This document shows, one piece after another, positions 46,529 to 59,923 of a stretch of DNA of 64,000 bases. Numbering within the stretch: position 1 is the stretch's first letter; the number at the start of each line of letters is the position of its first letter. The notes beneath the pieces are model-generated. The model made no database searches and had not been told where the DNA came from. It saw only the letters and a list, made by a program, of their open reading frames with translations. Position numbers and translations under genes: made by a program. Source of the DNA: Brienomyrus brachyistius (lineage: Eukaryota; Chordata; Actinopteri; Osteoglossiformes; Mormyridae); NCBI RefSeq assembly GCF_023856365.1, contig NW_026042468.1, positions 186,001 through 250,000 of the forward strand. Direction: 5' to 3'.

Positions 46529-47682
46529 GAAACAACTGCTATCACAACTAGAGATTGATGAGGTACAACACGATTGCTACGACAAGGGGGAGCCAGGACG
46601 ACAGGTCAGGGGGGAGATATCATCATCCCCACATTCCGAGATTATATACATACATATATTATATACATACATACATATATACATATACATATATATTAGT
46701 AGGCTGAATACAAGAGCAGCTGACCTGAGAAATAAGAAATAAGCTAAGCTGGAAACCTGGACCCTCCGAATGCGTGAAGTACCCTCAGAAGGTCTACTAG
46801 AAGATGTACTACTACAGATCAGCTGATCTACACCACAGCAACAGTGATCCTGGAGCCGGACCGTCTTTGAAGACTCCGTAAATCTCCGTATAATAATATA
46901 TATCTACGGGAACGAGAAAGGAGAAAGATAAAAATAATAAGAGAATAAAGAATAAAATAATAAGAGAAAAATAGAATAGTTCTCGTCATTAGTGAACGTG
47001 TGTATCGTGGACATTATTATTATATTATTATTATTATATTATTATTATTATTATAACGTCTAAAAAGTCTATCAATAAGAAAATAAATGAAGTCGTTTTC
47101 GCGAACAGGGGCCGGACCGACTGTAGGGGGCGTGGCCAGAGACAGCCTGCTGCGGAAAATTTCCTTTATTTTCAAATCCAAACCTTGACAGGTATGCTGC
47201 TGTTCCAAATCATGGGTGCATGTTACAAGTGCGGAACATATTTTAACTTAGTACTAACTTAGCATCATATTTGATCTGATTCGACTGAATATCCCAGGTT
47301 TCCATCTCTCATGCATCTGGTGTGACGGGAACGAGAAAGGAGAAAGCAGAGAACAAGAACAAGATTTGTAAATGGGACCCCCGGCATGAAAAATAGAATA
47401 GTTCTCGTCATTAGTGAACATGTGTCTCGTCATTGTGTATCATGGACAGTAAGAGGGGGTTGTTATTATAACGTCTAAAAAGTCTGTCGATAAATCAATA
47501 AGAAAATAAATGTGATTTGAAAATAAAGGAAATTTTCCGGCACCCGCCGTGAGCCATCCCACCACCGCAACCAGGCTCCAGTATCCCTTACATTTTAAGA
47601 CAGGAAATATAAAATAATATAAATTATATAAAATATAATATAAATATAAATATAAATATATAAAATACATAAAATATATTTT

Positions 47683-47754
47683 TGGCCACAACCGGGATTC
47701 GAACCCCGGTCTCCCGTGTGAAAGGCGGCGATCTTACCACTACACTATCCAGCA
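47683..47754 (-). tRNA. tRNA-Glu (UUC)-like, linker 5, minus copy
   Basis: Same sequence as the copy at 28645. The flanking AT stretch has a private AAATACATAAAAT. Confidence 0.5.
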
Positions 47755-48031
47755 ACTATATAATATAAGGGAGATTTACGGGAAAATACTAATACGGGAG
47801 GACGGCGGGAAAGAGAAGTAAAATACGGTAGTTTCCCGGCCAAAACGGGAGACTTGACAGCTATGGCTGTCTCTGGCCACGCCCCCTACAGTCGGTCCGG
47901 CCCCTGTTCGCGTGTTCGCGAAAACGACTTCATTTATTTTCTTATTGATTTATCGACAGACTTTTTAGACGTTATAATAACAACACTCTATTGATCCCCC
48001 TCTTACTGTCCATGATACACAATGACGAGAC

Positions 48032-50249
48032 ATGGCCAGAGACAGCCTGCTGACCATCAAAAGAAAACAACTGGATGTGCATGTCAGGTATTGGGTGAAT
48101 TATGAGAATGGCTCTCGAGTGCAGTCCTGGTTCTGGGATCACAGTACATGAGCCACTCCACCGCTGAAGACTTACTGGAGAAGTTTAAGGTAAGCCATTC
48201 AATAACATTTAAACTCATTAACGAACCCATGATTTTTAAATATCCATGGTTTATCTTTACATGTGTTTAAATGGGAGAACCATATTTATTGGTAAGCATA
48301 TTTTAAAGATTTTATTGCTGCTTCATGGCTTTTGCTGCAAAAAAAATAGTTCATTGAGGAAATAGAATGTTTAAGTGTTGTGTAGCAACATGTACAGCTG
48401 TTGTACAGGCAAAAACTCTGGCTCAGTCCAAAGGAGGTGGATATAGGAATGGCTGTCATCAAGGTGGGACTTCTGTGAATTCACTGGTATCTTTACATAC
48501 AAATGTATCAAACAATTGTGAAGTAAAAAATATGTGAATAACATGGAGTTTGAGCTGGTTTGATATGTACAGCTGAGGTAGTGTTAACCTTGGGCTGAGT
48601 GTGCAGAAAGATTCTGGAAATTTGACAAACCATCTTTTTGTCAGAGACAGTCAGGAGCCAAAGGCAGTGGAAGTGACCTTGGTGTCCTTCAGATTAAAAA
48701 AAATTGCCAGATTGTGCTCTCAAAAATGTGCAAAAAGGCCTTGGATAAATGCCCTCTGAAGTACTCGATTGTACATGAGATGACGTGCTTGGACCCAAAC
48801 AAAATGCACACCAGCCAGATAACTGCCAGCAGAAAAGGAGAAATCTCATGCAGAAGTTTGCGCAGGAGAATCGGTTGGCAGGCAGGATATCTGCTGGTAA
48901 ATCATAGGATAAGAATAGGATAGTTCAGAATATTATTTTTAAATTATGCTTTTCTTTTTTCACATCTAACTGAATCAGGGACGGATTACAAACCGGGTTA
49001 GCGGGGCCGCTGCCCAGGGGCCCTTGGGGTGCAGGGGGCCCGTGGGCCCCAAGCCCAAAACAATTTGCAACGCTTATCAGCAATGTATTTTCGTTTGTCT
49101 ATTTTAGAGGGCCTACATTCTTTGATCCTCTGCCTACAAGGTCCCCTGACCCTATAGGGAGGGTGTTTGGCTGCCAAGGGCCCTTGACTTGTGGTGGTTG
49201 TGGTGGTGGTGCAGGTGGTGGTGGTGGGGGGGGGCCTCGCGAACGTTTTACCCAGGGGCCCACACAACCCATAATCCGTCCCTGAACTGAATAGTGTTAA
49301 CACGTAGATTTTAGCAGTATTTAGAAGACCGACTCTTGGTGTTTGAAAAGAAGCATCAGCCCAGTTATATTTTCTTTGATGAGCCTAGAGATATCTCAAG
49401 ATTAAATTAAAATGATTGCACATTTATGGTATCATAGGAAAATTGGGTTATAAATCACTTTCCTATTCTACATGTGATTCTGTGTATTGACATTGTTGAT
49501 CTGCATCTAATCTACTGTAATTAATGTAATTACAGGTGATGCAATATCCCAGCAGTCTGATAATCACCTGCACAATGAGGCAAAAGGCTTGGATTTTATA
49601 TCCTTCATTCCTTCAGCACCATCCAAAGTTGATGTCTTTTTACATCAAAAAGTTAGTGGGCCTTATCCTGACCTCTGGATGTTCTGCAAGAACTTGCTGC
49701 TGCTGTCCTATGGGCAAGCCGAAGTGGAACGAATAGAGGTGGAGACCTGCAACTTATCAGAGGAAACAGTTGTTGCACAGAGGCTTATATGCGACCATGT
49801 CAGAGTGTGTGGGGGAGCAACCAAAGCGCCTCTGACCAAAGGTGAAAGATGAGCGAAAAGCAAAAAAGAAAACTTGAGGAACTCAAGAGGAAGAGAGTCT
49901 CACTGGAAAGTGTATGTGAGAGTTTACAAAAGGATGCTGAGCACATGGCAGAGGAAGCAGAGAGTGCTGCTGGAACCAAAAGGGCAACATTACTTACCAA
50001 GTCCAATACTCTGAGCCGACGAGCGAAGGAGGAGAAAGAGCAGTTGGTGGTCTTAAATGCAGATACTGAAGAATAGGCTACTGAACTGTGACTCCTAACA
50101 CATCAAGAGTGAATCGGTGGAAACAAAAATATTTAGGTTCTTTGCATTTTTGGAGTATTTTACTTTCTGTGCCTGTTTGTACATTGTTCACAGCCATAAT
50201 ACTTTATAATTACAAGGTAGTTTTATGTTAGAGCTCTTGCTCCAATAAA
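48032..50249 (+). pseudogene. decayed hAT-like gene, core 6
   Basis: Coding blocks as in core 1; no private change noticed. The coiled-coil frame ends at 50076. Confidence 0.6.
48976..49284. mobile_element. hAT-type MITE, core 6
   Basis: Duplicated copy, 309 bp. Confidence 0.92.
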
Positions 50250-51190
50250 TATGTGCCTTGTAATTAACTAAATTCTAGGCTATTCAGTTTTTTTTGCCCT
50301 CGTGATGGTCGTGGGTTGTGAAAAAAGCCTTCTTCTTAGGGGTACCGCTGGGGCCAGCCGGGCGTATGTCGTGGCTTCAGTGAGTACTTATGTTTGTCAT
50401 GCTGCCTGTGTACTTTATAGCGGCACAACATATTTCTGCAAATTGCATGCGTCAAATTGTCTGTCTCTCTTAAAAAATATGAAGTGTCACCAAAATTTTA
50501 AACGGGGAATCAATCTCAATGAAAAATATTCGTCAAGTAACGTTTCTAAAATAATATAGACATACTAATAATTATATATTAATAAATCGGATGAACGATG
50601 CATCCCAAATTGTATCCGCTGCGCACTTCTTAATCAGGGCAATCGCATCGTGGAGGTTTCTGCAGACGCCCAAAAAGACTTACTTAAGAAAACTGTTGCA
50701 TGATAATTTGTACCATTTTCAAGGGTGGGGGGCGTGCAGTAGATGCCCCCTTTATTTTTGTGCTTCTGCCGTTCAAACCGAGCAGCACTGAGTTTGTCAT
50801 GGCACCTGACGCCAAATCTACTGCTTAGCTGCTACAGACAGAACTATCTTCAAATCACCACTAGGGGGTGTCAATGCTGCAGCTTCGTTCTATGGTTGAT
50901 CTTTTTCAAAGACAGTTTTTTTTCTCTCTCTCCACATAATCAACTTAACTGATTAGCGTGCTTTCATAGTAATGGTTTTTAATCCGTGTTAATCTTCTGA
51001 ACAATGACTAGTAAAGGTTCTATGAGGTTGTCCTACTTACTATGGATTTTAAGTTTTTTATCAAGGTGTTAAAACGTACCACAGTTGCCAGTCCTGTGTT
51101 TTATGTCTAGCAATTTGTACAGTTTGCGTGTTCGCGAAAACGACTTCATTTATTTTATAATATATATATATATATATTATATTATATAGT

Positions 51191-51244
51191 TGCTGGATAG
51201 TGTAGTGGTAAGATCGCCGCCTTTCACACGGGAGACCGGGGTTC
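51191..51244 (+). pseudogene. truncated tRNA-like copy, linker 6
   Basis: Same 23-bp deletion as in linker 2, so the two share a common origin. Confidence 0.6.
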
Positions 51245-52525
51245 AACTGCTATCACAACTAGAGATTGATGAGGTACAACACGATTGCTACGACAAGGGG
51301 GAGCCAGGACGACAGGTCAGGGGGGAGATATCATCATCCCCACATTCCGAGATTATATACATACATATATTATATACATACATACATATATACATATACA
51401 TATATATTAGTAGGCTGAATACAAGAGCAGCTGACCTGAGAAATAAGAAATAAGCTAAGCTGGAAACCTGGACCCTCCGAATGCGTGAAGTACCCTCAGA
51501 AGGTCTACTAGAAGATGTACGTAGAAGACTACTACAGATCAGCTGATCTACACCACAGCAACAGTGATCCTGGAGCCGGACCGTCTTTGAAGACTCCGTA
51601 AATCTCCGTATAATAATATATATCTACGGGAACGAGAAAGGAGAAAGATAAAAATAATAAGAGAATAAAGAATAAAATAATAAGAGAAAAATAGAATAGT
51701 TCTCGTCATTAGTGAACGTGTGTATCGTGGACAGTAATCAATGTTATTATAACGTCTAAAAAGTCTATGAATAAGAAAATAAATGAAGTCGTTTTCGCGA
51801 ACAGGGGCCGGACCGACTGTAGGGGGCGTGGCCAGAGACAGCCTGCTGACCATATATTTTATATATTTATATTTATATTATATTTTATATAATTTATATT
51901 ATTTTATATTTCCTGTCTTAAAATGTAAGGGATACTGGAGCCTGGTTGCGGTGGTGGGATGGCTCACGGCGGGTGCCGGAAAATTTCCTTTATTTTCAAA
52001 TCCAAACCTTGACAGGTATGCTGCTGTTCCAAATCATGGGTGCATGTTACAAGTGCGGAACATATTTTAACTTAGTACTAACTTAGCATCATATTTGATC
52101 TGATTCGACTGAATATCCCAGGTTTCCATCTCTCATGCATCTGGTGTGACGGGAACGAGAAAGGAGAAAGGAGAAAGCAGAGAACAAGAACAAGATTTGT
52201 AAATGGGACCCCCGGCATGAAAAATAGAATAGTTCTCGTCATTAGTGAACATGTGTCTCGTCATTGTGTATCATGGACAGTAAGAGGGGGATCAATAGAG
52301 TGTTGTTATTATAACGTCTAAAAAGTCTGTCGATAAATCAATAAGAAAATAAATGTGATTTGAAAATAAAGGAAATTTTCCGGCACCCGCCGTGAGCCAT
52401 CCCACCACCGCAACCAGGCTCCAGTATCCCTTACATTTTAAGACAGGAAATATAAAATAATATAAATTATATAAAATATAATATAAATATAAATATAAAT
52501 ATATAAAATATATAAAATATATTTT

Positions 52526-52597
52526 TGGCCACAACCGGGATTCGAACCCCGGTCTCCCGTGTGAAAGGCGGCGATCTTACCACTACACTATCCAGCA
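52526..52597 (-). tRNA. tRNA-Glu (UUC)-like, linker 6, minus copy
   Basis: Same sequence as the copy at 28645. Confidence 0.5.
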
Positions 52598-52874
52598 ACT
52601 ATATAATATAAGGGAGATTTACGGGAAAATACTAATACGGGAGGACGGCGGGAAAGAGAAGTAAAATACGGTAGTTTCCCGGCCAAAACGGGAGACTTGA
52701 CAGCTATTGCTGTCTCTGGCCACGCCCCCTACAGTCGGTCCGGCCCCTGTTCGCGTGTTCGCGAAAACGACTTCATTTATTTTCTTATTGATTTATCGAC
52801 AGACTTTTTAGACGTTATAATAACAACACTCTATTGATCCCCCTCTTACTGTCCATGATACACAATGACGAGAC

Positions 52875-55092
52875 ATGGCCAGAGACAGCCTGCTGACCAT
52901 CAAAAGAAAACAACTGGATGTGCATGTCAGGTATTGGGTGAATTATGAGAATGGCTCTCGAGTGCAGTCCTGGTTCTGGGATCACAGTACATGAGCCACT
53001 CCACCGCTGAAGACTTACTGGAGAAGTTTAAGGTAAGCCATTCAATAACATTTAAACTCATTAACGAACCCATGATTTTTAAATATCCATGGTTTATCTT
53101 TACATGTGTTTAAATGGGAGAACCATATTTATTGGTAAGCATATTTTAAAGATTTTATTGCTGCTTCATGGCTTTTGCTGCAAAAAAAATAGTTCATTGA
53201 GGAAATAGAATGTTTAAGTGTTGTGTAGCAACATGTACAGCTGTTGTACAGGCAAAAACTCTGGCTCAGTCCAAAGGAGGTGGATATAGGAATGGCTGTC
53301 ATCAAGGTGGGACTTCTGTGAATTCACTGGTATCTTTACATACAAATGTATCAAACAATTGTGAAGTAAAAAATATGTGAATAACATGGAGTTTGAGCTG
53401 GTTTGATATGTACAGCTGAGGTAGTGTTAACCTTGGGCTGAGTGTGCAGAAAGATTCTGGAAATTTGACAAACCATCTTTTTGTCAGAGACAGTCAGGAG
53501 CCAAAGGCAGTGGAAGTGACCTTGGTGTCCTTCAGATTAAAAAAAATTGCCAGATTGTGCTCTCAAAAATGTGCAAAAAGGCCTTGGATAAATGCCCTCT
53601 GAAGTACTCGATTGTACATGAGATGACGTGCTTGGACCCAAACAAAATGCACACCAGCCAGATAACTGCCAGCAGAAAAGGAGAAATCTCATGCAGAAGT
53701 TTGCGCAGGAGAATCGGTTGGCAGGCAGGATATCTGCTGGTAAATCATAGGATAAGAATAGGATAGTTCAGAATATTATTTTTAAATTATGCTTTTCTTT
53801 TTTCACATCTAACTGAATCAGGGACGGATTACAAACCGGGTTAGCGGGGCCGCTGCCCAGGGGCCCTTGGGGTGCAGGGGGCCCGTGGGCCCCAAGCCCA
53901 AAACAATTTGCAACGCTTATCAGCAATGTATTTTCGTTTGTCTATTTTAGAGGGCCTACATTCTTTGATCCTCTGCCTACAAGGTCCCCTGACCCTATAG
54001 GGAGGGTGTTTGGCTGCCAAGGGCCCTTGACTTGTGGTGGTTGTGGTGGTGGTGCAGGTGGTGGTGGTGGGGGGGGGCCTCGCGAACGTTTTACCCAGGG
54101 GCCCACACAACCCATAATCCGTCCCTGAACTGAATAGTGTTAACACGTAGATTTTAGCAGTATTTAGAAGACCGACTCTTGGTGTTTGAAAAGAAGCATC
54201 AGCCCAGTTATATTTTCTTTGATGAGCCTAGAGATATCTCAAGATTAAATTAAAATGATTGCACATTTATGGTATCATAGGAAAATTGGGTTATAAATCA
54301 CTTTCCTATTCTACATGTGATTCTGTGTATTGACATTGTTGATCTGCATCTAATCTACTGTAATTAATGTAATTACAGGTGATGCAATATCCCAGCAGTC
54401 TGATAATCACCTGCACAATGAAGCAAAAGGCTTGGATTTTATATCCTTCATTCCTTCAGCACCATCCAAAGTTGATGTCTTTTTACATCAAAAAGTTAGT
54501 GGGCCTTATCCTGACCTCTGGATGTTCTGCAAGAACTTGCTGCTGCTGTCCTATGGGCAAGCCGAAGTGGAACGAATAGAGGTGGAGACCTGCAACTTAT
54601 CAGAGGAAACAGTTGTTGCACAGAGGCTTATATGCGACCATGTCAGAGTGTGTGGGGGAGCAACCAAAGCGCCTCTGACCAAAGGTGAAAGATGAGCGAA
54701 AAGCAAAAAAGAAAACTTGAGGAACTCAAGAGGAAGAGAGTCTCACTGGAAAGTGTATGTGAGAGTTTACAAAAGGATGCTGAGCACATGGCAGAGGAAG
54801 CAGAGAGTGCTGCTGGAACCAAAAGGGCAACATTACTTACCAAGTCCAATACTCTGAGCCGACGAGCGAAGGAGGAGAAAGAGCAGTTGGTGGTCTTAAA
54901 TGCAGATACTGAAGAATAGGCTACTGAACTGTGACTCCTAACACATCAAGAGTGAATCGGTGGAAACAAAAATATTTAGGTTCTTTGCATTTTTGGAGTA
55001 TTTTACTTTCTGTGCCTGTTTGTACATTGTTCACAGCCATAATACTTTATAATTACAAGGTAGTTTTATGTTAGAGCTCTTGCTCCAATAAA
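52875..55092 (+). pseudogene. decayed hAT-like gene, core 7
   Basis: One private change in the last exon: AATGAAGCAAAAGG at about 54418-54431, where the other cores have AATGAGGCAAAAGG. In the hAT-like frame this is Glu-Ala in both cases, so it is silent. The coiled-coil frame ends at 54919. Confidence 0.6.
53819..54127. mobile_element. hAT-type MITE, core 7
   Basis: Duplicated copy, 309 bp. Confidence 0.92.
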
Positions 55093-56031
55093 TATGTGCC
55101 TTGTAATTAACTAAATTCTAGGCTATTCAGTTTTTTTTGCCCTCGTGATGGTCGTGGGTTGTGAAAAAAGCCTTCTTCTTAGGGGTACCGCTGGGGCCAG
55201 CCGGGCGTATGTCGTGGCTTCAGTGAGTACTTATGTTTGTCATGCTGCCTGTGTACTTTATAGCGGCACAACATATTTCTGCAAATTGCATGCGTCAAAT
55301 TGTCTGTCTCTCTTAAAAAATATGAAGTGTCACCAAAATTTTAAACGGGGAATCAATCTCAATGAAAAATATTCGTCAAGTAACGTTTCTAAAATAATAT
55401 AGACATACTAATAATTATATATTAATAAATCGGATGAACGATGCATCCCAAATTGTATCCGCTGCGCACTTCTTAATCAGGGCAATCGCATCGTGGAGGT
55501 TTCTGCAGACGCCCAAAAAGACTTACTTAAGAAAACTGTTGCATGATAATTTGTACCATTTTCAAGGGTGGGGGGCGTGCAGTAGATGCCCCCTTTATTT
55601 TTGTGCTTCTGCCGTTCAAACCGAGCAGCACTGAGTTTGTCATGGCACCTGACGCCAAATCTACTGCTTAGCTGCTACAGACAGAACTATCTTCAAATCA
55701 CCACTAGGGGGTGTCAATGCTGCAGCTTCGTTCTATGGTTGATCTTTTTCAAAGACAGTTTTTTTTCTCTCTCTCCACATAATCAACTTAACTGATTAGC
55801 GTGCTTTCATAGTAATGGTTTTTAATCCGTGTTAATCTTCTGAACAATGACTAGTAAAGGTTCTATGAGGTTGTCCTACTTACTATGGATTTTAAGTTTT
55901 TTATCAAGGTGTTAAAACGTACCACAGTTGCCAGTCCTGTGTTTTATGTCTAGCAATTTGTACAGTTTGCGTGTTCGCGAAAACGACTTCATTTATTTTA
56001 TAATATATATATATATATTATATTATATAGT

Positions 56032-56085
56032 TGCTGGATAGTGTAGTGGTAAGATCGCCGCCTTTCACACGGGAGACCGGGGTTC
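56032..56085 (+). pseudogene. truncated tRNA-like copy, linker 7
   Basis: Same deletion as in linkers 2 and 6. Confidence 0.6.
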
Positions 56086-57356
56086 AACTGCTATCACAAC
56101 TAGAGATTGATGAGGTACAACACGATTGCTACGACAAGGGGGAGCCAGGACGACAGGTCAGGGGGGAGATATCATCATCCCCACATTCCGAGATTATATA
56201 CATACATATATTATATACATACATACATATATACATATACATATATATTAGTAGGCTGAATACAAGAGCAGCTGACCTGAGAAATAAGAAATAAGCTAAG
56301 CTGGAAACCTGGACCCTCCGAATGCGTGAAGTACCCTCAGAAGGTCTACTAGAAGATGTACGTAGAAGACTACTACAGATCAGCTGATCTACACCACAGC
56401 AACAGTGATCCTGGAGCCGGACCGTCTTTGAAGACTCCGTAAATCTCCGTATAATAATATATATCTACGGGAACGAGAAAGGAGAAAGATAAAAATAATT
56501 TAATAATTTAATAATAAGAGAAAAATAGAATAGTTCTCGTCATTAGTGAACGTGTGTATCGTGGACAGTAATCAATAGAGTGTTGTTATTATAACGTCTA
56601 AAAAGTCTGTCGATAAATCAATAAGAAAATAAATGAAGTCGTTTTCGCGAACAGGGGCCGGACCGACTGTAGGGGGCGTGGCCAGAGACAGCCTGCTGAC
56701 CATATATTTTATATATTTATATTTATATTATATTTTATATAATTTATATTATTTTATATTTCCTGTCTTAAAATGTAAGGGATACTGGAGCCTGGTTGCG
56801 GTGGTGGGATGGCTCACGGCGGGTGCCGGAAAATTTCCTTTATTTTCAAATCCAAACCTTGACAGGTATGCTGCTGTTCCAAATCATGGGTGCATGTTAC
56901 AAGTGCGGAACATATTTTAACTTAGTACTAACTTAGCATCATATTTGATCTGATTCGACTGAATATCCCAGGTTTCCATCTCTCATGCATCTGGTGTGAC
57001 GGGAACGAGAAAGGAGAAAGCAGAGAACAAGAACAAGATTTGTAAATGGGACCCCCGGCATGAAAAATAGAATAGTTCTCGTCATTAGTGAACATGTGTC
57101 TCGTCATTGTGTATCATGGACAGTAAGAGGGGGTTGTTATTATAACGTCTAAAAAGTCTGTCGATAAATCAATAAGAAAATAAATGTGATTTGAAAATAA
57201 AGGAAATTTTCCGGCACCCGCCGTGAGCCATCCCACCACCGCAACCAGGCTCCAGTATCCCTTACATTTTAAGACAGGAAATATAAAATAATATAAATTA
57301 TATAAAATATAATATAAATATAAATATAAATATATAAAATATATAAAATATATTTT

Positions 57357-57428
57357 TGGCCACAACCGGGATTCGAACCCCGGTCTCCCGTGTGAAAGGC
57401 GGCGATCTTACCACTACACTATCCAGCA
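57357..57428 (-). tRNA. tRNA-Glu (UUC)-like, linker 7, minus copy
   Basis: Same sequence as the copy at 28645. Confidence 0.5.
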
Positions 57429-57705
57429 ACTATATAATATAAGGGAGATTTACGGGAAAATACTAATACGGGAGGACGGCGGGAAAGAGAAGTAAAATAC
57501 GGTAGTTTCCCGGCCAAAACGGGAGACTTGACAGCTATGGCTGTCTCTGGCCACGCCCCCTACAGTCGGTCCGGCCCCTGTTCGCGTGTTCGCGAAAACG
57601 ACTTCATTTATTTTCTTATTGATTTATCGACAGACTTTTTAGACGTTATAATAACAACACTCTATTGATCCCCCTCTTACTGTCCATGATACACAATGAC
57701 GAGAC

Positions 57706-59923
57706 ATGGCCAGAGACAGCCTGCTGACCATCAAAAGAAAACAACTGGATGTGCATGTCAGGTATTGGGTGAATTATGAGAATGGCTCTCGAGTGCAGTC
57801 CTGGTTCTGGGATCACAGTACATGAGCCACTCCACCGCTGAAGACTTACTGGAGAAGTTTAAGGTAAGCCATTCAATAACATTTAAACTCATTAACGAAC
57901 CCATGATTTTTAAATATCCATGGTTTATCTTTACATGTGTTTAAATGGGAGAACCATATTTATTGGTAAGCATATTTTAAAGATTTTATTGCTGCTTCAT
58001 GGCTTTTGCTGCAAAAAAAATAGTTCATTGAGGAAATAGAATGTTTAAGTGTTGTGTAGCAACATGTACAGCTGTTGTACAGGCAAAAACTCTGGCTCAG
58101 TCCAAAGGAGGTGGATATAGGAATGGCTGTCATCAAGGTGGGACTTCTGTGAATTCACTGGTATCTTTACATACAAATGTATCAAACAATTGTGAAGTAA
58201 AAAATATGTGAATAACATGGAGTTTGAGCTGGTTTGATATGTACAGCTGAGGTAGTGTTAACCTTGGGCTGAGTGTGCAGAAAGATTCTGGAAATTTGAC
58301 AAACCATCTTTTTGTCAGAGACAGTCAGGAGCCAAAGGCAGTGGAAGTGACCTTGGTGTCCTTCAGATTAAAAAAAATTGCCAGATTGTGCTCTCAAAAA
58401 TGTGCAAAAAGGCCTTGGATAAATGCCCTCTGAAGTACTCGATTGTACATGAGATGACGTGCTTGGACCCAAACAAAATGCACACCAGCCAGATAACTGC
58501 CAGCAGAAAAGGAGAAATCTCATGCAGAAGTTTGCGCAGGAGAATCGGTTGGCAGGCAGGATATCTGCTGGTAAATCATAGGATAAGAATAGGATAGTTC
58601 AGAATATTATTTTTAAATTATGCTTTTCTTTTTTCACATCTAACTGAATCAGGGACGGATTACAAACCGGGTTAGCGGGGCCGCTGCCCAGGGGCCCTTG
58701 GGGTGCAGGGGGCCCGTGGGCCCCAAGCCCAAAACAATTTGCAACGCTTATCAGCAATGTATTTTCGTTTGTCTATTTTAGAGGGCCTACATTCTTTGAT
58801 CCTCTGCCTACAAGGTCCCCTGACCCTATAGGGAGGGTGTTTGGCTGCCAAGGGCCCTTGACTTGTGGTGGTTGTGGTGGTGGTGCAGGTGGTGGTGGTG
58901 GGGGGGGGCCTCGCGAACGTTTTACCCAGGGGCCCACACAACCCATAATCCGTCCCTGAACTGAATAGTGTTAACACGTAGATTTTAGCAGTATTTAGAA
59001 GACCGACTCTTGGTGTTTGAAAAGAAGCATCAGCCCAGTTATATTTTCTTTGATGAGCCTAGAGATATCTCAAGATTAAATTAAAATGATTGCACATTTA
59101 TGGTATCATAGGAAAATTGGGTTATAAATCACTTTCCTATTCTACATGTGATTCTGTGTATTGACATTGTTGATCTGCATCTAATCTACTGTAATTAATG
59201 TAATTACAGGTGATGCAATATCCCAGCAGTCTGATAATCACCTGCACAATGAGGCAAAAGGCTTGGATTTTATATCCTTCATTCCTTCAGCACCATCCAA
59301 AGTTGATGTCTTTTTACATCAAAAAGTTAGTGGGCCTTATCCTGACCTCTGGATGTTCTGCAAGAACTTGCTGCTGCTGTCCTATGGGCAAGCCGAAGTG
59401 GAACGAATAGAGGTGGAGACCTGCAACTTATCAGAGGAAACAGTTGTTGCACAGAGGCTTATATGCGACCATGTCAGAGTGTGTGGGGGAGCAACCAAAG
59501 CGCCTCTGACCAAAGGTGAAAGATGAGCGAAAAGCAAAAAAGAAAACTTGAGGAACTCAAGAGGAAGAGAGTCTCACTGGAAAGTGTATGTGAGAGTTTA
59601 CAAAAGGATGCTGAGCACATGGCAGAGGAAGCAGAGAGTGCTGCTGGAACCAAAAGGGCAACATTACTTACCAAGTCCAATACTCTGAGCCGACGAGCGA
59701 AGGAGGAGAAAGAGCAGTTGGTGGTCTTAAATGCAGATACTGAAGAATAGGCTACTGAACTGTGACTCCTAACACATCAAGAGTGAATCGGTGGAAACAA
59801 AAATATTTAGGTTCTTTGCATTTTTGGAGTATTTTACTTTCTGTGCCTGTTTGTACATTGTTCACAGCCATAATACTTTATAATTACAAGGTAGTTTTAT
59901 GTTAGAGCTCTTGCTCCAATAAA
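57706..59923 (+). pseudogene. decayed hAT-like gene, core 8 (last copy)
   Basis: Coding blocks as in core 1. This is the only core whose 3' end is followed by non-array DNA. The coiled-coil frame ends at 59750. Confidence 0.6.
58650..58958. mobile_element. hAT-type MITE, core 8
   Basis: Duplicated copy, 309 bp. Confidence 0.92.

Larger units (their letters stand above)
46394..47909. repeat. linker 5 (1516 bp), mosaic
   Basis: Intact plus tRNA-like copy as in subtype A, GGGGGTTGTTATTAT as in subtype C, and three private changes. ACGTAGAAG is lost near 46806. An expanded (TTA)n run lies at about 47012-47054. The left stem of the fold-back is almost wholly deleted at CCTGCTG|CGGAAAATTTCC (about 47151). 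Confidence 0.85.
51126..52752. repeat. linker 6 (1627 bp), subtype B
   Basis: Shares with linker 2 the truncated plus tRNA-like copy and the doubled AAAGGAGAAAGG, but keeps AAACCTGG. Private change: CTATTGCTGTCTC near 52707. Confidence 0.85.
55969..57583. repeat. linker 7 (1615 bp), subtype C with B-type left end
   Basis: Right part as linker 4 (AATTTAATAATTTAATAATA, GGGGGTTGTTATTAT). Left part has the truncated plus tRNA-like copy of linkers 2 and 6. This is a recombinant-looking combination. Confidence 0.85.
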
